A stretch of DNA of 64,000 nt from Clostridia bacterium. Its GTDB lineage: Bacteria > Bacillota > Clostridia > Peptostreptococcales > Anaerovoracaceae. The notes under the pieces were generated by a model that did not search any database, was not told the DNA's origin, and saw only the letters and a list, made by a program, of their open reading frames with translations. Position numbers and translations under genes: made by a program. Of the stretch, positions 46,359 through 54,860 are shown piece by piece. Within the stretch, counting starts at the first letter, position 1. Every line of letters begins with the position of its first letter. Location of the stretch: NCBI GenBank assembly GCA_902363595.1, contig CABJAP010000012.1, positions 90,179-154,178 of the forward strand, in the 5' to 3' direction.

Positions 46359-47958
46359 AACAGCACTGCGGAGCAAGCGGATTTATACGGGCCTGACAGC
46401 AGAATTGACAGACGGCTATGTCATATGGGAGGATGGTAAGATCCTGTTTGCGGGACCTGCGGCGGACGCGGAGCCGCTTTTGGATCCTCAGACAAGGATC
46501 CTCGCCATGGACGATGCTTTTGTCATGCCGGGTTTTCATGATTTCCACGTTCACCTGCTGTCCGGCGCCCTCATGGAGCGGGACGGAATTCTGCGCTATG
46601 CCGGATCGGAAGAAGAAGCGGCAAAGATGCTCTGGGAGAAGAATAAGGACCGCAGGTCCAAAACTTGGATTTTAGGCGGCGCCTGGGATAATTTCCGCTG
46701 GCCGGGAAGCAAGCTTCCCTCCAGAGAAAGCTTGGACCAATATTTTAAAGACACGCCGGTATTCTTGCTGAATAAGGAATGCCACGGAGCCTGGGCCAAC
46801 AGCGAGGCTCTGCGAAGATTCAACATCACCAAAGAGACGCCGGATCCGGAAAACGGAAGTTTTTTCCGCGATGAGAGCGGCCGGCCCACCGGCTATGTCC
46901 ATGAAGCGGCTGTGATTCCCATGCTCAAAGGCATCCTTGGGAAAATGAGCGTGGAAGAAATGGCCGATTATGCGGAATCTTTTGCGGAGAAAGCGAATAC
47001 ATATGGAATAACATCCGTTGGGGACTTGCCCTTATATGGGATCCGGGGGGACCGGGCTTACAAGCTGCTCAAGGACCAGGGGCGGCTCAAGGTACGGATT
47101 AATTTTTGCATCTCGCTCATGGAAAATCTCAGCGACATTCTGGAAGCACGCGCCGAATACACGTCCGATCTGCTCCGGTTTATCGGCGTCAAGGACTTCC
47201 TCGACGGAACCCCCATGGGCCACACAGGCTTTATGCTGGAGCCTTATACCGATATGCCTGATTTTCGCAGCAAGCCGATGATTGAGCCGGAGGTGCTGAA
47301 GACGCGCGTGGCGCTGATGGCGGCCAATAACATTAAAGTCAGGCTCCATGCCTGCGGCGACGCAGCGGTCAGACTGGGGCTGGATGCCTTTGCCTATGCA
47401 AAGGAAACGTGTAAGGACAAGGACCTGCGACACTGTATCGAGCACATTGAATCCATTTCGCCGGACGATATCGGACGGTTCGGACAGCTTAATGTGATCC
47501 CATCCGTACAGCCGGACCATCTGCCCAAATATGATTTTGACCACCATCCCTTCCACCGGATGATCGGAGAGAAGCGAATGCGATATTCCTGGCCCTTCCG
47601 CTCACTGGCGGAGCAGGGCGCGGTGCTGGCTTTCGGAACCGACTACCCGGTAACGGAGCTGAATCCGCTGCGGGGTATCTATCGGGCGGTGACCAGGCTG
47701 ACTGACGAGGGTGAGCCAAAAGACGGATTTTCACCGGATGAAAGGCTGAGTGTTCATCAGAGCCTGAAAGCCTATACGGCAGGATCCGCTTACGCGGCCG
47801 GAAGGGAAACGGAGACAGGAATCCTCTATCCCGGCATGCTGGCCGACCTGACGGTGCTTGCGGGAAATCCTTTCGATTGTGCCCTGGACAGGGAAAAAAT
47901 GTTCAATATGAAAGTTTTGATGACAGTGGTAGGCGGAGAAACGGTATACGGCGGATAA
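46351..47958 (+). CDS. Amidohydrolase, YtcJ-like, second copy
   Basis: 535 residues from ATG 46351 (GGAGGAGG upstream; ATG 46345 is too close to it). The metal-site motifs match the first copy at 24914: HDFHVHLLSG, WILGGAWDNFRWPG, RLHACGDAAVRLGLDAF, HCIEHIE and FGTDYPVTELNPLRG. Both copies are partnered with a transporter (SSS here, YkvI-type there) and a sigma-54 promoter, so they look like parallel uptake-and-hydrolysis modules for different N-acyl or amide substrates. Substrate unknown. Confidence 0.9.
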   Translation: MSRTALRSKRIYTGLTAELTDGYVIWEDGKILFAGPAADAEPLLDPQTRILAMDDAFVMPGFHDFHVHLLSGALMERDGILRYAGSEEEAAKMLWEKNKDRRSKTWILGGAWDNFRWPGSKLPSRESLDQYFKDTPVFLLNKECHGAWANSEALRRFNITKETPDPENGSFFRDESGRPTGYVHEAAVIPMLKGILGKMSVEEMADYAESFAEKANTYGITSVGDLPLYGIRGDRAYKLLKDQGRLKVRINFCISLMENLSDILEARAEYTSDLLRFIGVKDFLDGTPMGHTGFMLEPYTDMPDFRSKPMIEPEVLKTRVALMAANNIKVRLHACGDAAVRLGLDAFAYAKETCKDKDLRHCIEHIESISPDDIGRFGQLNVIPSVQPDHLPKYDFDHHPFHRMIGEKRMRYSWPFRSLAEQGAVLAFGTDYPVTELNPLRGIYRAVTRLTDEGEPKDGFSPDERLSVHQSLKAYTAGSAYAAGRETETGILYPGMLADLTVLAGNPFDCALDREKMFNMKVLMTVVGGETVYGG

Positions 47959-47982
47959 TTCGATTTTAGACAGGAGGCGGGT

Positions 47983-49389
47983 ATGGACAGACTAAATGAA
48001 GAAGAACTACTGACCAAATATTACGATGAGATCCTCAATATTATGAATACGATCAAGGTGGGCGTGTTCATCACGGACGGTCAGGGAAATGTGCTGATGG
48101 TCAACAAAGAATCGGAACGCACGGGCGGATTGGAGCTGGATGAAATTCTCGGAAAGAACATGCAGGAACTGTTGGAACAGGGATATGTGGATGAGTCTTC
48201 TGTACTTAAAGCCCTGGAAACCAAGGATGAGTATCGCATGATACAGAGCTTGGGCGACGGGAGCAGCATCTATCTGACAGCCGTGCCCTATTACAAGGAC
48301 GGTCAGATTCGGCTGGTGGTATGCACAGAGCGGGATATTACAGAGACCAGAGTCCTGGAAAGCTTGCTGGCGGAGAGCAAGGAGCTTTCGGAAAAACAAA
48401 AAAAAGAGCTGGAATATCTACGGGCAAAGAGCAACGGAAAAAGCCCGGATATTATCGCTGAAAGTCCAAAGATGAAAGAAATCATCCATGCCGTAGAACG
48501 GGTCGCCCAGCTGGATGCCACGGTTCTCATCTGCGGCGAGTCCGGTGTGGGCAAAGAGGTGATCGCAGATTACATCTTTAACAAAAGCAACCGCACGGAA
48601 AAACCGTTTATTAAGATCAACTGCGCGGCCATTCCTGAAAACCTCCTGGAATCAGAGCTGTTCGGCTATGAGAAGGGCGCTTTTACAGGCGCGGACACAA
48701 AGGGCAAAATCGGAATCTTTGAGATGGCTCAGGAGGGGACTCTGTTTTTGGATGAAATTGCAGAGATCCCCATGCGTCTGCAGGCCAAGCTGCTGCGGGT
48801 TCTGCAGGAAAAGGAGATCCGCAGGCTGGGAGGCAAGCAGACCATCAGTGTTAATGTGCGGATCATCGCGGCGACCAATGTTAATTTGAAACAGGCGGTG
48901 GAGGAGGGAACCTTCCGGGAAGATCTGTACTACCGGCTCAACGTGGTTCCCATCGACGTGCCGCCCTTGAGAGAGAGGAAAGAGGATATTTGCGCACTTA
49001 CCGAGCATTTTGTCAATCTGTTCTGTGAGGAATACCATACGAAAAAACAGGTTTCTGTGGAAGCAATGGCAGAACTGATGCATGCTCCCTGGCACGGTAA
49101 TATTCGTGAGCTGAGAAACATGATCGAACGGCTGATCGTCAGCTTTGACGGTGAGCAGATTACTTCCAGGCAAGTGAAAAATCTGCTCTTTGCCAGCGAT
49201 CGGTCCAGGAGCAGCTGTATGATTGAGGAAAAACTTTCCCTGGAAGAACTGATGGGCGAATACGAACGGGAGCTGCTGCTGAGCTATCTTGAGAAGTACG
49301 CCACAGCCGCAGAAGTGGCGAGAAAATTGCGAGTCAATAAATCGACCATCAGCCGAAAATTAAAAAAATATAAGATTGCCCAAAAATAA
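47983..49389 (+). CDS. Sigma-54-dependent PAS-AAA+-Fis activator (Reg4)
   Basis: 468 residues, AGGAGG before the ATG. PAS-like GVFITDGQGNVLMVNKES, Walker A GESGVGKE (185-192), GAFTGA and HTH EVARKLRVNKSTISRKLKKYK. The recognition helix VNKSTIS is the same as in Reg3, and dyads of the form GTTG-N8-CAAC lie both upstream of the 43.9 kb operon and downstream before nhaC. Reg4 therefore probably activates the symporter-amidohydrolase operon and the antiporter operon. It ends in its own terminator. Confidence 0.94.
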   Translation: MDRLNEEELLTKYYDEILNIMNTIKVGVFITDGQGNVLMVNKESERTGGLELDEILGKNMQELLEQGYVDESSVLKALETKDEYRMIQSLGDGSSIYLTAVPYYKDGQIRLVVCTERDITETRVLESLLAESKELSEKQKKELEYLRAKSNGKSPDIIAESPKMKEIIHAVERVAQLDATVLICGESGVGKEVIADYIFNKSNRTEKPFIKINCAAIPENLLESELFGYEKGAFTGADTKGKIGIFEMAQEGTLFLDEIAEIPMRLQAKLLRVLQEKEIRRLGGKQTISVNVRIIAATNVNLKQAVEEGTFREDLYYRLNVVPIDVPPLRERKEDICALTEHFVNLFCEEYHTKKQVSVEAMAELMHAPWHGNIRELRNMIERLIVSFDGEQITSRQVKNLLFASDRSRSSCMIEEKLSLEELMGEYERELLLSYLEKYATAAEVARKLRVNKSTISRKLKKYKIAQK

Positions 49390-49395
49390 ATTTTT

Positions 49396-49434
49396 AAAAA
49401 CAGATCCAATTTTTCAATTTGGATCTGTTTTTTT
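49396..49434 (+). terminator. Intrinsic terminator of Reg4
   Basis: AAAAACAGATCCAA pairs with TTTGGATCTGTTTTT, followed by further T. Confidence 0.88.
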
Positions 49435-49442
49435 AGGAATTG

Positions 49443-49588
49443 GTTGCATGAATACAACGATTTTAGTTGCGGAAAGGCAACGTTTTTTAGAAAAAAGAGT
49501 CACTGTAACCGTTCCATTTACATCATTTGGCAGAATTGAAGCAAATTAGTACAAAAATCACAGCAAAAAACGGTTGTTAAAAGACAAC
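49443..49588. promoter_or_regulatory. Three enhancer (UAS) dyads upstream of the nhaC operon
   Basis: GTTGCATGAATACAAC (49443-49458), GTTGCGGAAAGGCAAC (49466-49481) and GTTGTTAAAAGACAAC (49573-49588) all fit GTTG-N8-CAAC. They lie about 75-220 bases above the sigma-54 promoter, the usual range for enhancer-binding activators. Confidence 0.82.
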
Positions 49589-49662
49589 TTTCAGAAGTTG
49601 ACCGGTTTTTTAGAAAATTGCGAAAACGGCTGTATTTCAACGATTGCAGCTATTTGAGGGCT

Positions 49663-49679
49663 TTGGCATTGTTCTTGCT
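49663..49679 (+). promoter_or_regulatory. Sigma-54 promoter of the nhaC operon
   Basis: TTGGCATTGTTCTTGCT has GG (49665-49666) and GC (49677-49678) twelve bases apart, followed by CTATATAG. ATTTCAACG lies at 49634-49642. Confidence 0.9.
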
Positions 49680-49792
49680 CTATATAGGGGTGTGCACATC
49701 AGTTCTTGCGATATACCTAAACGGGCCTGTATATCGCAAGAATGAACGGACGTTATTGTTTGAAGAAACAAGAAAGGTGTGAGGAAAAAGCA

Positions 49793-51178
49793 ATGGATAA
49801 TTTTGGAATATTAACCTTGATTCCTCCCATTGTCATTATCGTCTTTGCGCTAGTGACGAAAAGAACCTTTGAAGCACTTTTGATCGGTGCGGTCATCGGC
49901 TTTTTCATGACAGACAAATGGGGCGTTTTAGGTGCGACGCTGGACGGCTTTTCCACAACAGCTGCTGAAAACATATGGATGGTCCTCGTTTTCGGGCTTT
50001 TGGGAGGATATACCTTCCTTCTGCAGAGGTCCAAGGGCTCCTTTGGTTTTGGGAGATTTGTAAGAAAGTTCGCCAACACAGAAAAAAAGACGTTAATCAT
50101 CGGGTGGATCCTGGGAATTATTGTTTTTATGGATGATTACTTAAATATCCTGACCGTATCCACATCCCTTCGGGAGACCTGTGACAGACAAAAGACTCCC
50201 AGAGAGATGCTGGCATATGTAATCGATTCGACAGGAGCTCCGGTCTGCGTTCTGATTCCACTCTCCACATGGGCCGTGTTCTACGCCGGCGTAGTGGGAG
50301 ACGAGGCGGGAATGGCCTCATATGGCAGCGGAATGGATATTTACATTTCATCGATCCCGTTTATTTTATACGGCTGGATGGCCGTGATCGTGGTACCGCT
50401 TGTCATCTTGGGCGTGGTTCCCAAGCTTTTCGGCATGAAGAAGGCATATAAACGGGTTCAGGAAACGGGAAGAGTTTATTCGGAGCAGAGCGACAAATAC
50501 AATCAGGGAATCACCGAATTCGATAAGCTGATGGAGGAAAAAGGGATTACGGATGAGGATGAAAAAGGGCATATCCTTTTCTTCATCATCCCGCTGGCAG
50601 TGGTAATTGCCGTGACCCTTTATACGGATGACCTTTTGATCGGGCTGGCTTCGGCCTTAGTGGTTATGGCAGTGATGTACCTGCCGACGAAGGCCGTTCC
50701 ATTCGGAGAATTCTGCGAAGCATTCGCCTCCGGATTCGCATCCATGGTGCCGATGATGTTCATCACCATCGGAGCACTGACTGTCAAGCTGTCCATGGAT
50801 GGAATCGGACTGCCGGACTTTGTAATCAACGCAGTACTGCCGTACATGAACGGGGCGCTGTTCCCGGCGATTACCTTTATCGTAGTGGCAGGCTTGTCCT
50901 TCGTTACAGGCAGCAACTGGGGAATCCCGGCTCTCACGGTTCCCATTCTTATTCCGCTGGCTTTGGCGGGAGGCGCCAATCCGCTGGTCGTATTCGGCGC
51001 CATCGTTTCTGGAGGAACCTTCGGAAGCCATGCGTGCTTCTACTCGGATGCTACGGTTCTGACTTCCCAGACCTGCGGCATCGAAAACCTGGAACACGCA
51101 TTTACCCAATTCCCATATGCGCTTCTTTCCGCCATATTGGCATTGATTGGATTTATCATATGCGGATTCGCATTGTAA
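49793..51178 (+). CDS. NhaC-type Na+/H+ antiporter family transporter
   Basis: 461 residues from ATG 49793 (GAGG upstream; an in-frame ATG at 49742 lacks a ribosome site). About 11-12 membrane segments. FALVTKRTFEALLIGAVIGF, FMDDYLNILTVSTSLRETCD and GGTFGSHACFYSDATVLTSQ are family features. Members of this ion-transporter superfamily include antiporters and substrate exchangers for amino or organic acids. Because it heads a catabolic operon with two amino-acid-type dehydrogenases, substrate uptake or exchange is more likely than pure pH homeostasis. Confidence 0.88.
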   Translation: MDNFGILTLIPPIVIIVFALVTKRTFEALLIGAVIGFFMTDKWGVLGATLDGFSTTAAENIWMVLVFGLLGGYTFLLQRSKGSFGFGRFVRKFANTEKKTLIIGWILGIIVFMDDYLNILTVSTSLRETCDRQKTPREMLAYVIDSTGAPVCVLIPLSTWAVFYAGVVGDEAGMASYGSGMDIYISSIPFILYGWMAVIVVPLVILGVVPKLFGMKKAYKRVQETGRVYSEQSDKYNQGITEFDKLMEEKGITDEDEKGHILFFIIPLAVVIAVTLYTDDLLIGLASALVVMAVMYLPTKAVPFGEFCEAFASGFASMVPMMFITIGALTVKLSMDGIGLPDFVINAVLPYMNGALFPAITFIVVAGLSFVTGSNWGIPALTVPILIPLALAGGANPLVVFGAIVSGGTFGSHACFYSDATVLTSQTCGIENLEHAFTQFPYALLSAILALIGFIICGFAL

Positions 51179-51212
51179 ATAAGTTTTTATGAAGATGAAG
51201 GAGGATTTAAAA

Positions 51213-52445
51213 ATGAAAGCACTCGTATTAGGAGCAGGACTGCAGGGTATCGCTACAACGCTGGATCTGGCGTGGAACAAAAATATTGAAAAGATCACCC
51301 TGGGAGACTTTGATCTGGAGCAGGCAAAAAAAGTTGCCGATTTGTGCAATTCCAAATATGGCCACAGGGTCGATCCGGTGTTCTGCGACGTAAATGATAA
51401 ACCTGCCTTAGTGGAACTGATTAAGGCTCATGATGTATGTATCAATATCGTCAATTACTATTATAACTGCGCGATCATGGAGGCTTGCCTGGAAGCGAAG
51501 AGAGACTATATCGACATCGGCGGCCTTTATGTGGAAACGGTGAAACAGGTGAAATATGATCAGCAATTCAAGGATGCCGGCCTTCTGGCAATCATCGGCA
51601 TCGGCGGAACTCCCGGCGTGACCAACGTATGCGCGGCCTGGGCGGCGGATCAGCTGGATACGGTGGAAACCATCGACTTCTTCTGCGGATGCGACGATTG
51701 GGGCAAGAGCGAAAAAACCTTCGAAGTTACATATTCCATCGAGACCATCATGGATGAATTCCACATGAAGCCGATCCAGTATATCGACGGCGAATATGTG
51801 GAAGTAGAACCGAGAAGCGGCGGCGTTATGGTTCAGTATCCAAAACCCATCGGCGAGCAGTACGCCTATTATCTGATGCACTCCGAACAGGGAACTATTC
51901 CCGAATCCTTCAAGGATAAGGGACTGAAAAACTGCAGATATAAGCTGGGCTTCAGCGACGAAGTTCTCAATACCCTCAAGTTCCTCCACGGACTGGGATT
52001 CAGCAAGCAGGAAACCGTCAACTTTGAAGGCCACGACATCAAACCGGTTAAGATTCTGAAAAAACTCATGGAACTCCAGCCGGACGATCCCAATGCTGAA
52101 ATCAATGACTGCGATGTGATCAAGACGGTTGCTGTTGGAACAAAGGACGGCAAGAAAGTTCAGTATGAGCTGGATATGATCTGCAGACCGGTAAAAGAGT
52201 GGCCGGAGCTGATGGGCGCTCAGGTATATATCGGCGGCGCGGCAGCATGGGCTACCGAACTCTTGAGAAAAGGCGTCATCACAGCAAAAGGCGCTCTGGC
52301 ACCGGAACTGTGCATTCCTCCGGTACCGTTCTTTGAAGAAGCGGCTAAACGGGAAATGTATGTGAGAGTAACCAAAAAAGAATTGCTGGGAAGCGATAAC
52401 TGGGATGAAGCGATGAAGAAAGAGCTGGTTGACCAGGGCAGATAA
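51213..52445 (+). CDS. Saccharopine dehydrogenase-like reductase, first copy
   Basis: 410 residues from ATG 51213, with AAGGAGGA upstream. The N-terminal Rossmann motif MKALVLGAGLQGIATTLDL is followed by the family region YYNCAIMEACLEAKRDYIDI and GIGGTPGVTNVCAAWA. Saccharopine-dehydrogenase-like enzymes oxidise or form secondary amines (opine-type bonds). It is in one operon with a transporter and a paralogue 28 bases downstream. The pair may be two subunits or two successive steps; the substrate is unknown, with an opine or a diamino acid a fair guess. Confidence 0.87.
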   Translation: MKALVLGAGLQGIATTLDLAWNKNIEKITLGDFDLEQAKKVADLCNSKYGHRVDPVFCDVNDKPALVELIKAHDVCINIVNYYYNCAIMEACLEAKRDYIDIGGLYVETVKQVKYDQQFKDAGLLAIIGIGGTPGVTNVCAAWAADQLDTVETIDFFCGCDDWGKSEKTFEVTYSIETIMDEFHMKPIQYIDGEYVEVEPRSGGVMVQYPKPIGEQYAYYLMHSEQGTIPESFKDKGLKNCRYKLGFSDEVLNTLKFLHGLGFSKQETVNFEGHDIKPVKILKKLMELQPDDPNAEINDCDVIKTVAVGTKDGKKVQYELDMICRPVKEWPELMGAQVYIGGAAAWATELLRKGVITAKGALAPELCIPPVPFFEEAAKREMYVRVTKKELLGSDNWDEAMKKELVDQGR

Positions 52446-52472
52446 ACCGATGTAAGAGAAAGGAGAAGGGCT

Positions 52473-53690
52473 ATGAAAGTTTTAATTGTAGGAGCAGGCG
52501 GCCAGGGAGGCCCTTGCGCATCAATTTTATCCAGAGATGATACAGTGGAAGAGATTCGTCTTGCGGATCTGGACCTGTCCGTGGCTCAGAAAGTAGCGGA
52601 CAAAATCGGCAGTCCCAAGATTAAAATCGCGGCAGTGGATGCCACCAAATCCAGTGAAGTAGCCAAACTGGCCGATGGCGTGGATGTGGTAATGGATTTC
52701 GTAATGCCTTGGATGGCAGCCTATGTCATGAAAGGCGCCCTCACGGCAAAGGCTCATTATGTGAATTCAGCCTTTGATACTCCGTTCTGGGAGGAAATCG
52801 CAGAGGGAAAAACCAGAGAAGAGCTGACTTTATGCAAGGACTTTGAAGCGGCCGGGCTGACCGCGCTCCTGGGATGCGGTATGGCGCCGGGATTTATCAA
52901 TGTGCTGATTCGTGAGCAGACCGACAACATGGATCGGGTTGACAGCATTAAGATACGCCTTGGAAAAGCTAAGACCGGCGGCGGTGAATACGATGACATT
53001 ATCGTTCCCTGGAATCCGGGATGGGCGCCGATTCAGGCTCTCAAAGACTGCGCCGACAACGCCATCTGTTTCGATCAGGGAAAATACGGATATGTGGAAC
53101 CCTACGCGGGTATCGAGGAATGGCCTTTTGAAGAGCCGGTGGGAAAGAAGCTGGTATCCCATCATTCCCACGAGGAACCTTATTCTCTGCCTCTGACCAT
53201 TGGCAAGGGCCTGAAATATTGCGACTTTAAATATTATGTTTGCTATCATCCTGCGGCTCTGGTGAGCCTGGGCCTGGCTTCCAATGAAGAGATCGATGTG
53301 AAAGGGACTAAGATCAAGCCCATCGATGTGTGCGCGGCGGTTCTGCCCAAGGCCGGCAATGCCTTCCTGACAGAAGATCCGGCAAAATTTGACTACACCG
53401 ACAAGCATGTATTCATGTCCATGCAGGCGGAAGTGCAGGGCGAGAAGGATGGAAAACCAGTGACCAGCCTGATTAACTGTCCGCAGATGACGACCCCATG
53501 CCAGCCGATCTATGATTTGTTCGGCACTACGCTGGTCAATGTGGCGCTTCCGGCCGTATGCGGAGCAAAACAGATCGCAGAGGGCGCAGAGCGTGGCGTG
53601 ATCTTTGCTGAACAGCTGGATCCTCAGCGCTATCTTGAAATCCTCAAGGCAACCGGCTATCCGTATGAATGGCAGGTTACGTTAAAATAG
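52473..53690 (+). CDS. Saccharopine dehydrogenase-like reductase, second copy
   Basis: 405 residues, GAAAGGAG before the ATG. The Rossmann motif MKVLIVGAGGQGGPCASIL and LLGCGMAPGFINVLIREQ match the first copy in order, but the C-terminal halves differ. VDVVMDFVMPWMAAYVMKGA is the cofactor-proximal region. It ends at a GC-rich terminator, closing the operon. Confidence 0.87.
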   Translation: MKVLIVGAGGQGGPCASILSRDDTVEEIRLADLDLSVAQKVADKIGSPKIKIAAVDATKSSEVAKLADGVDVVMDFVMPWMAAYVMKGALTAKAHYVNSAFDTPFWEEIAEGKTREELTLCKDFEAAGLTALLGCGMAPGFINVLIREQTDNMDRVDSIKIRLGKAKTGGGEYDDIIVPWNPGWAPIQALKDCADNAICFDQGKYGYVEPYAGIEEWPFEEPVGKKLVSHHSHEEPYSLPLTIGKGLKYCDFKYYVCYHPAALVSLGLASNEEIDVKGTKIKPIDVCAAVLPKAGNAFLTEDPAKFDYTDKHVFMSMQAEVQGEKDGKPVTSLINCPQMTTPCQPIYDLFGTTLVNVALPAVCGAKQIAEGAERGVIFAEQLDPQRYLEILKATGYPYEWQVTLK

Positions 53691-53730
53691 CAGCCAAGTT
53701 CAATCTTTACCTTATAACATTTTCAGGGGA

Positions 53731-53762
53731 AGCGGCGGCCGCATTTGCGGCCGCTGTTTCTC
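53731..53762 (+). terminator. GC-rich terminator of the nhaC operon
   Basis: GCGGCGGCCGCA pairs with TGCGGCCGC around a two-base loop core, followed by TGTTTCTC. Confidence 0.75.
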
Positions 53763-53900
53763 GTCTGCACCGCCTGCATCCTTTGGAAACAAAGGGCAAT
53801 TAAGGAATTGCAATACAGGGGTTTACAATTTGCAACTTTTCGATGTAAAATAAGTATCGAACGCCATTGTAACGGTAACTGTATTAAAGTAGGTGAAAAT

Positions 53901-54860
53901 TTGTGTACACAAGATAAAGCAGAAGATAAAAAAACGACGGACTATGCCGAAGAAGGCTTGAAGCGGGAGAAAAAGGAACGCAGTCTGACCTATATGCTGA
54001 TGACGTTTTTAGTTGTCGCCTGGGGATTCGATTATGTAGTGGCAAAGCATGCGCTGCAGATTTTGGAACCGCTCACCTTGTTGTTTTTGAAGTACTCCAT
54101 TGGGCTGCTCCTGGTACTTTCGATCAAATTAAAGACGGAGCGAAAAAGTGTGATACGAAAAAAGGATATCCCGCTCTTCATTTTATGTTCCATTTGCGGA
54201 GAGATCATTTATTTTTATTGCGAATATACGGCTATGGATTACATCCCTGTTTCGCTGGTGTCCATTGTACTGGCCTTTGTGCCGGCGCTTTCGATTATCA
54301 TTGAAAAGGTTTTGTTCAAACGCAAGGTAACAAAAGCAATGGTTATTGGAATTGCTGTGTGCATCTTTGGTGTGGTGCTGATCATCGGCGTGGATTTTGA
54401 GCTCCTGTTTCAGGGGAGGATCATCGGCTATCTGCTGGCCTTCGGCGCAGTGTTTTCATGGAATGCGTATAACTTCCTGACCGCATCTCTCCATGACCGC
54501 TACAGCAGCGTAACGCTCACTTGCACCCAGCTGATCTGTACGACGCTTTTGGTCCTGCCCTATGCGATTCATACGATGCCGCCATTTGAGGCTTTTACAC
54601 CGACCATAATCGGTGGTATAATATATCTCGGCCTGGTAAACGCCGGGCTGGGTTTTATGATTACGGTCAGGTCGCTCCATGTGCTGGGACCTACTTCCAC
54701 GGCACTGTTTTCCAACTTCCTGCCCATCACCAGCACCTTCTTTGGATGGATCCTTTTAAGTGAATCCATCTCAGGATTGCAGATCGCGGGCGGAATTATC
54801 GTCATCGCAGCAGCTTGTGTCGTAATCAAAGAGAAAGGAAAAATGGAGGAATTATCCTGA
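53901..54860 (+). CDS. EamA/DMT-superfamily transporter
   Basis: 319 residues if it starts at TTG 53901, where AGGTGA lies just upstream. The in-frame region before it is unlike a protein of this family, and ATG 53994 is the other option. Two EamA repeats with about ten helices: VVAWGFDYVVAKHAL begins repeat one and FGAVFSWNAYNFLTASL repeat two, and ESISGLQIAGGIIVIAAACV is near the end. It overlaps the start of the nicotinate phosphoribosyltransferase gene (TGATG). A nicotinate or related-metabolite carrier is possible from that coupling but unproven. Confidence 0.85.
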   Translation: MCTQDKAEDKKTTDYAEEGLKREKKERSLTYMLMTFLVVAWGFDYVVAKHALQILEPLTLLFLKYSIGLLLVLSIKLKTERKSVIRKKDIPLFILCSICGEIIYFYCEYTAMDYIPVSLVSIVLAFVPALSIIIEKVLFKRKVTKAMVIGIAVCIFGVVLIIGVDFELLFQGRIIGYLLAFGAVFSWNAYNFLTASLHDRYSSVTLTCTQLICTTLLVLPYAIHTMPPFEAFTPTIIGGIIYLGLVNAGLGFMITVRSLHVLGPTSTALFSNFLPITSTFFGWILLSESISGLQIAGGIIVIAAACVVIKEKGKMEELS

